Source of the DNA: DATJGF01 sp035495315
Lineage (GTDB): Bacteria; Verrucomicrobiota; Verrucomicrobiia; Limisphaerales; UBA8199
Assembly: GCA_035495315.1 (NCBI GenBank)
Contig: DATJGF010000129.1
Span: 15,706 to 79,705, forward strand
Direction: 5' to 3'
Length of the DNA: 64,000 bases
Both the position numbers and the translations under genes were made by a program. This document shows positions 62,143 through 64,000 of this stretch, one piece after another (positions within the stretch are counted from its first letter, which is position 1; every line of letters starts with the position of its first letter). Under the pieces are notes generated by a model. It searched no databases. It was not told the origin of the DNA and saw only the letters and a program-made list of their open reading frames with translations.

Positions 62143-62619
62143 TTAAAAAAATACTAAATGGGAACAAACTTCTAAACCTAAATTGTTTTCTTCAAACTGC
62201 TCGTCCATGGGCCAAAGGCGGGGCACTAGCCGAAGTGCCCAAGCAATGCAAGCGGCTGCCTCGATTTGCCAAGCAAATTCGCACGCTTTCGCTCGGGAAG
62301 CGGCTGACAGCGCCACGGCCAGAAACTCTCGTTCCTCACTCGCCAGGGAGCAGGACAAGTCGAGCCTACGCAGGAGCTCTCGCACCGCCCTGCGCTCCCA
62401 AAACCAATTCCATTTGCGCGCAGTTTCAGCCGCTCGCCCCTGAGTCCGAGTGAACGCCAGCGAGGAGTCTGCCCAGTCAGGCTTCTCATGGCTGCCGCCG
62501 TCCGGGAAATCCCAAAGCATCATCAACCGCAAGCCATGCGAACTGACTGCCAGTAGGACCAGCAACCTGCGGGCCGCCTGTTGGGCGCTAGGAGGCTTTT
62601 GAGTCTGCAGATCTAGCAT
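62143..62619 (-). CDS. DUF4272-like protein
   Basis: 158 residues. KPPSAQQAARRLLVLLAVSSHGLRL near the start and LASEEREFLAVALSAASRAKACEFAWQIEAAACIAWALRLVPRLWPMDEQFE near the end match the pattern of DUF4272 proteins (arg-rich first helix; a W..EA....WAL motif). No catalytic residues are known for the family. The ATG at 62619 lies 15 bp after attC-like site 2. It ends 7 bp before the Ig-protein gene, so the two form a two-gene cassette or short operon. Confidence 0.6.
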   Translation of the reverse strand: MLDLQTQKPPSAQQAARRLLVLLAVSSHGLRLMMLWDFPDGGSHEKPDWADSSLAFTRTQGRAAETARKWNWFWERRAVRELLRRLDLSCSLASEEREFLAVALSAASRAKACEFAWQIEAAACIAWALRLVPRLWPMDEQFEENNLGLEVCSHLVFF

Positions 62620-62634
62620 GTTGTGTGCGCCCAC

Positions 62635-62727
62635 GCCGAACGTTCGCCATCACCGACTCCGCGCCAGCGATCTCCGATATGAAATCTCAACGTTCTCGCG
62701 GAGTCCGTGTGCATGGCGTAGTTACGC
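62635..62727 (-). other. attC-like site 2 (after the LRR_5 gene)
   Basis: 93 bp, starting on the minus strand 7 bp after the LRR_5 stop (62735). Ends are GCGTAAC and GTTCGGC. The arms CGCCATGCAC and GTGATGGCG pair with one extrahelical G (same position as sites 3 and 4), then GACTCCGCG pairs perfectly with CGCGGAGTC. Homologous to site 1 over 70 bp. Confidence 0.75.
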
Positions 62728-62734
62728 TCTCCCC

Positions 62735-64000
62735 TCACGGCGACCGAATGCGGTAGAAACGGCTAGCATAATTCGTCCACTGCGGGTCGGTGAAATAAAA
62801 AGTGCCGCCGCTCAGCGTGTTCGTGGCCAAGGGGGACCAGATGAGGTTGCTCAAAGTCGGGGACGCTTCCACCACGACAGGGAGGTTCGTCGCCCATGAG
62901 ACCGTAAAACCGAAGCCGTTGGATTGCACTCCGAAGCCGGGGGTGTTGTTCAGGATCAAAGGATATGGAAGCGTCCAGAGGGCAGTTGGAACGCCGCCGT
63001 AGTACGTGCTCCAACCGGAAGTTCCCGGCAGATAATAGACGACCGTAGGGTAACCGAACACATAAAGCGGACAACCCACGCAATGTATCACCGCGGCGAA
63101 TGGAGCATTTCCAAGGAAAAAAGCGTTGCTCAGGCTGCTACAAGCGAAGAACGCATCGCCTCCGATGTTGGTGACGCTACTCGGGATCGTGACGCTGGTC
63201 AGGCTGCTGCAAGAAATGAAGGCAGAATAATCGATGCTGGTGACACTTGTGGGGATAGTGACGCTGGTCAGCTTGGTGCAAGACTCGAACGCAAGGTATG
63301 GGATGCTGGTGACGCTGTTGGGGATCGTGATGTTGCTCAGGCTGGTGCAGTAACAGAACGCACCGTTTCCGATGTTGGTAACGCTGTTGGGGATCGTGAC
63401 ACTGGTCAGGCGGGTGCATTCACAGAACGCATAGGCTCCGATGCTGGTGACACTGCTGGGGATAGTGACGCTGGTCAGGTAGGTGCAAGAAATGAAGGCA
63501 GAGTCCCCGATGCTGGTGACGCTGTCGCCGATTGTGACGCTGGTCAGGCTGGAGCAATTATTGAACGCACCGTTTCCGATGTTGGTAACGCTGTTGGGGA
63601 TCGTGATGCTGGTCAGGCGAACGCAGTCTTGAAACGCATTTTCACCGATACTTGTGACACCGTTGCCAAGAGTGACGTTAGTCAGCCCGGAGCAGCTAGA
63701 GAACGTATAGGCTCCGATGCTAGTGGTGCTGTCACCAATGCTCACGCTGGTCAGGCGATAGCAGTTTTGAAACGCCCAGCCTCCGAGGCTGGTGACGTTG
63801 TTGGGGATCGTGACGCTGGTCAGGCCGGTGCAGCCTTCGAACGCAGCGTTTCCGAGGTTGGTAACGCTCTTGGGGATCGTGATGCTGGTCAGGCCGGAGC
63901 AGCCTGCGAACGCACCGTTTCCGATGCTGGTGACGCTATTGGGGATCGTGACGCTGGTCAGACCGGTGCAGTCAGAGAACGCATTTTCCCCGATGCTGGT
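62735..64000 (-). CDS. BspA-like leucine-rich repeat (LRR_5) surface protein, 5' end cut by window
   Basis: At least 421 residues, open to the right window edge. Thirteen units of 23 residues (69 bp) are visible, with the consensus LTSVTIPNSVTSIGNGAFxxCxx, the Treponema/BspA-type LRR_5 repeat used in adhesion and surface binding. After them come about 130 residues, ending in the module FTVSWATNLPVVVEASPTLSNLIWSPLATN...RFYRIRSP that also closes other large secreted proteins of this window. The start and signal peptide lie beyond 64000. It is followed by attC-like site 2, so it would be cassette cargo or the array's neighbour. Confidence 0.85.
   Translation of the reverse strand, partial: TSIGENAFSDCTGLTSVTIPNSVTSIGNGAFAGCSGLTSITIPKSVTNLGNAAFEGCTGLTSVTIPNNVTSLGGWAFQNCYRLTSVSIGDSTTSIGAYTFSSCSGLTNVTLGNGVTSIGENAFQDCVRLTSITIPNSVTNIGNGAFNNCSSLTSVTIGDSVTSIGDSAFISCTYLTSVTIPSSVTSIGAYAFCECTRLTSVTIPNSVTNIGNGAFCYCTSLSNITIPNSVTSIPYLAFESCTKLTSVTIPTSVTSIDYSAFISCSSLTSVTIPSSVTNIGGDAFFACSSLSNAFFLGNAPFAAVIHCVGCPLYVFGYPTVVYYLPGTSGWSTYYGGVPTALWTLPYPLILNNTPGFGVQSNGFGFTVSWATNLPVVVEASPTLSNLIWSPLATNTLSGGTFYFTDPQWTNYASRFYRIRSP

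Noticed and set aside
62735..64000. Regular 69-bp direct repeats considered as a CRISPR array
   Set aside because: The units are all coding, in frame, 23 residues each with LRR_5 consensus; there are no non-repetitive spacers.

Overview
The window looks like a chromosomal segment of a free-living, carbohydrate-degrading member of the Verrucomicrobiota (PVC superphylum). This is inferred from several lines: a sulfatase, GH5, GH97 and GH130 enzymes, Tat-exported Gfo/Idh oxidoreductases, large secreted MBG/Ig/LRR_5 proteins with a characteristic C-terminal module, a BlaI/M56 pair, and intergenic repeats of a type I associate with this phylum. No rRNA, tRNA or CRISPR array was found.

Layout. 1-11200: secreted DUF3471 protein, PQQ sugar dehydrogenase, a very unusual three-domain fusion (1-Cys peroxiredoxin + two SAM methyltransferases), a BlaI repressor with two identical palindromic operators followed by an M56 membrane peptidase, and a Tat-exported GH5 enzyme. 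11400-22700: a giant MBG-repeat surface protein, glgA, serS, Gfo/Idh oxidoreductase, aromatic amino acid decarboxylase, lysozyme-like protein, AraC-type HTH protein. 23100-31100: a heterodimeric ABC exporter with one degenerate ATP site, an XRE-receiver fusion regulator, a GT2 glycosyltransferase and a halogenase-like flavoprotein. 31150-40330: GH97, RNase D, acyl-CoA ligase, zinc ribbon plus duplicated NDK protein, NUDIX, UDP-glucose dehydrogenase, TPR protein. 40374-46939: a complete F1Fo ATP synthase operon on the minus strand (atpBEFHAGDC). 47120-50311: SSS symporter plus GH130, probably one uptake/processing unit. 50734-54805: four stand-alone receiver proteins without kinases. 55021-58682: DnaJ-like protein, secreted unknown, sulfatase.

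The most notable region is 58820-64000. All genes there lie on the minus strand and are small or accessory (DUF1801, VOC, a toxin-antitoxin pair with a frameshifted toxin, DUF4272, Ig protein, LRR_5 protein). Between them lie four good and one degenerate attC-like site of about 85-93 bp. Each is an imperfect hairpin with RYYYAAC/GTTRRRY-like ends, and at least three carry an extrahelical G at the same place in the stem. In three cases the site starts exactly 7 bp after a stop codon. I read this as the distal end of an integron gene-cassette array (integrase, if any, beyond the right edge). A 324-bp non-coding nested palindrome, with 16-bp perfect inverted termini and flanking 9-bp direct repeats, sits precisely on the crossover end of one attC.

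Coordinates of starts were adjusted where an upstream start would translate intergenic repeat DNA or bury a signal peptide. All functional calls rest on reading motifs by eye; no database search was run.
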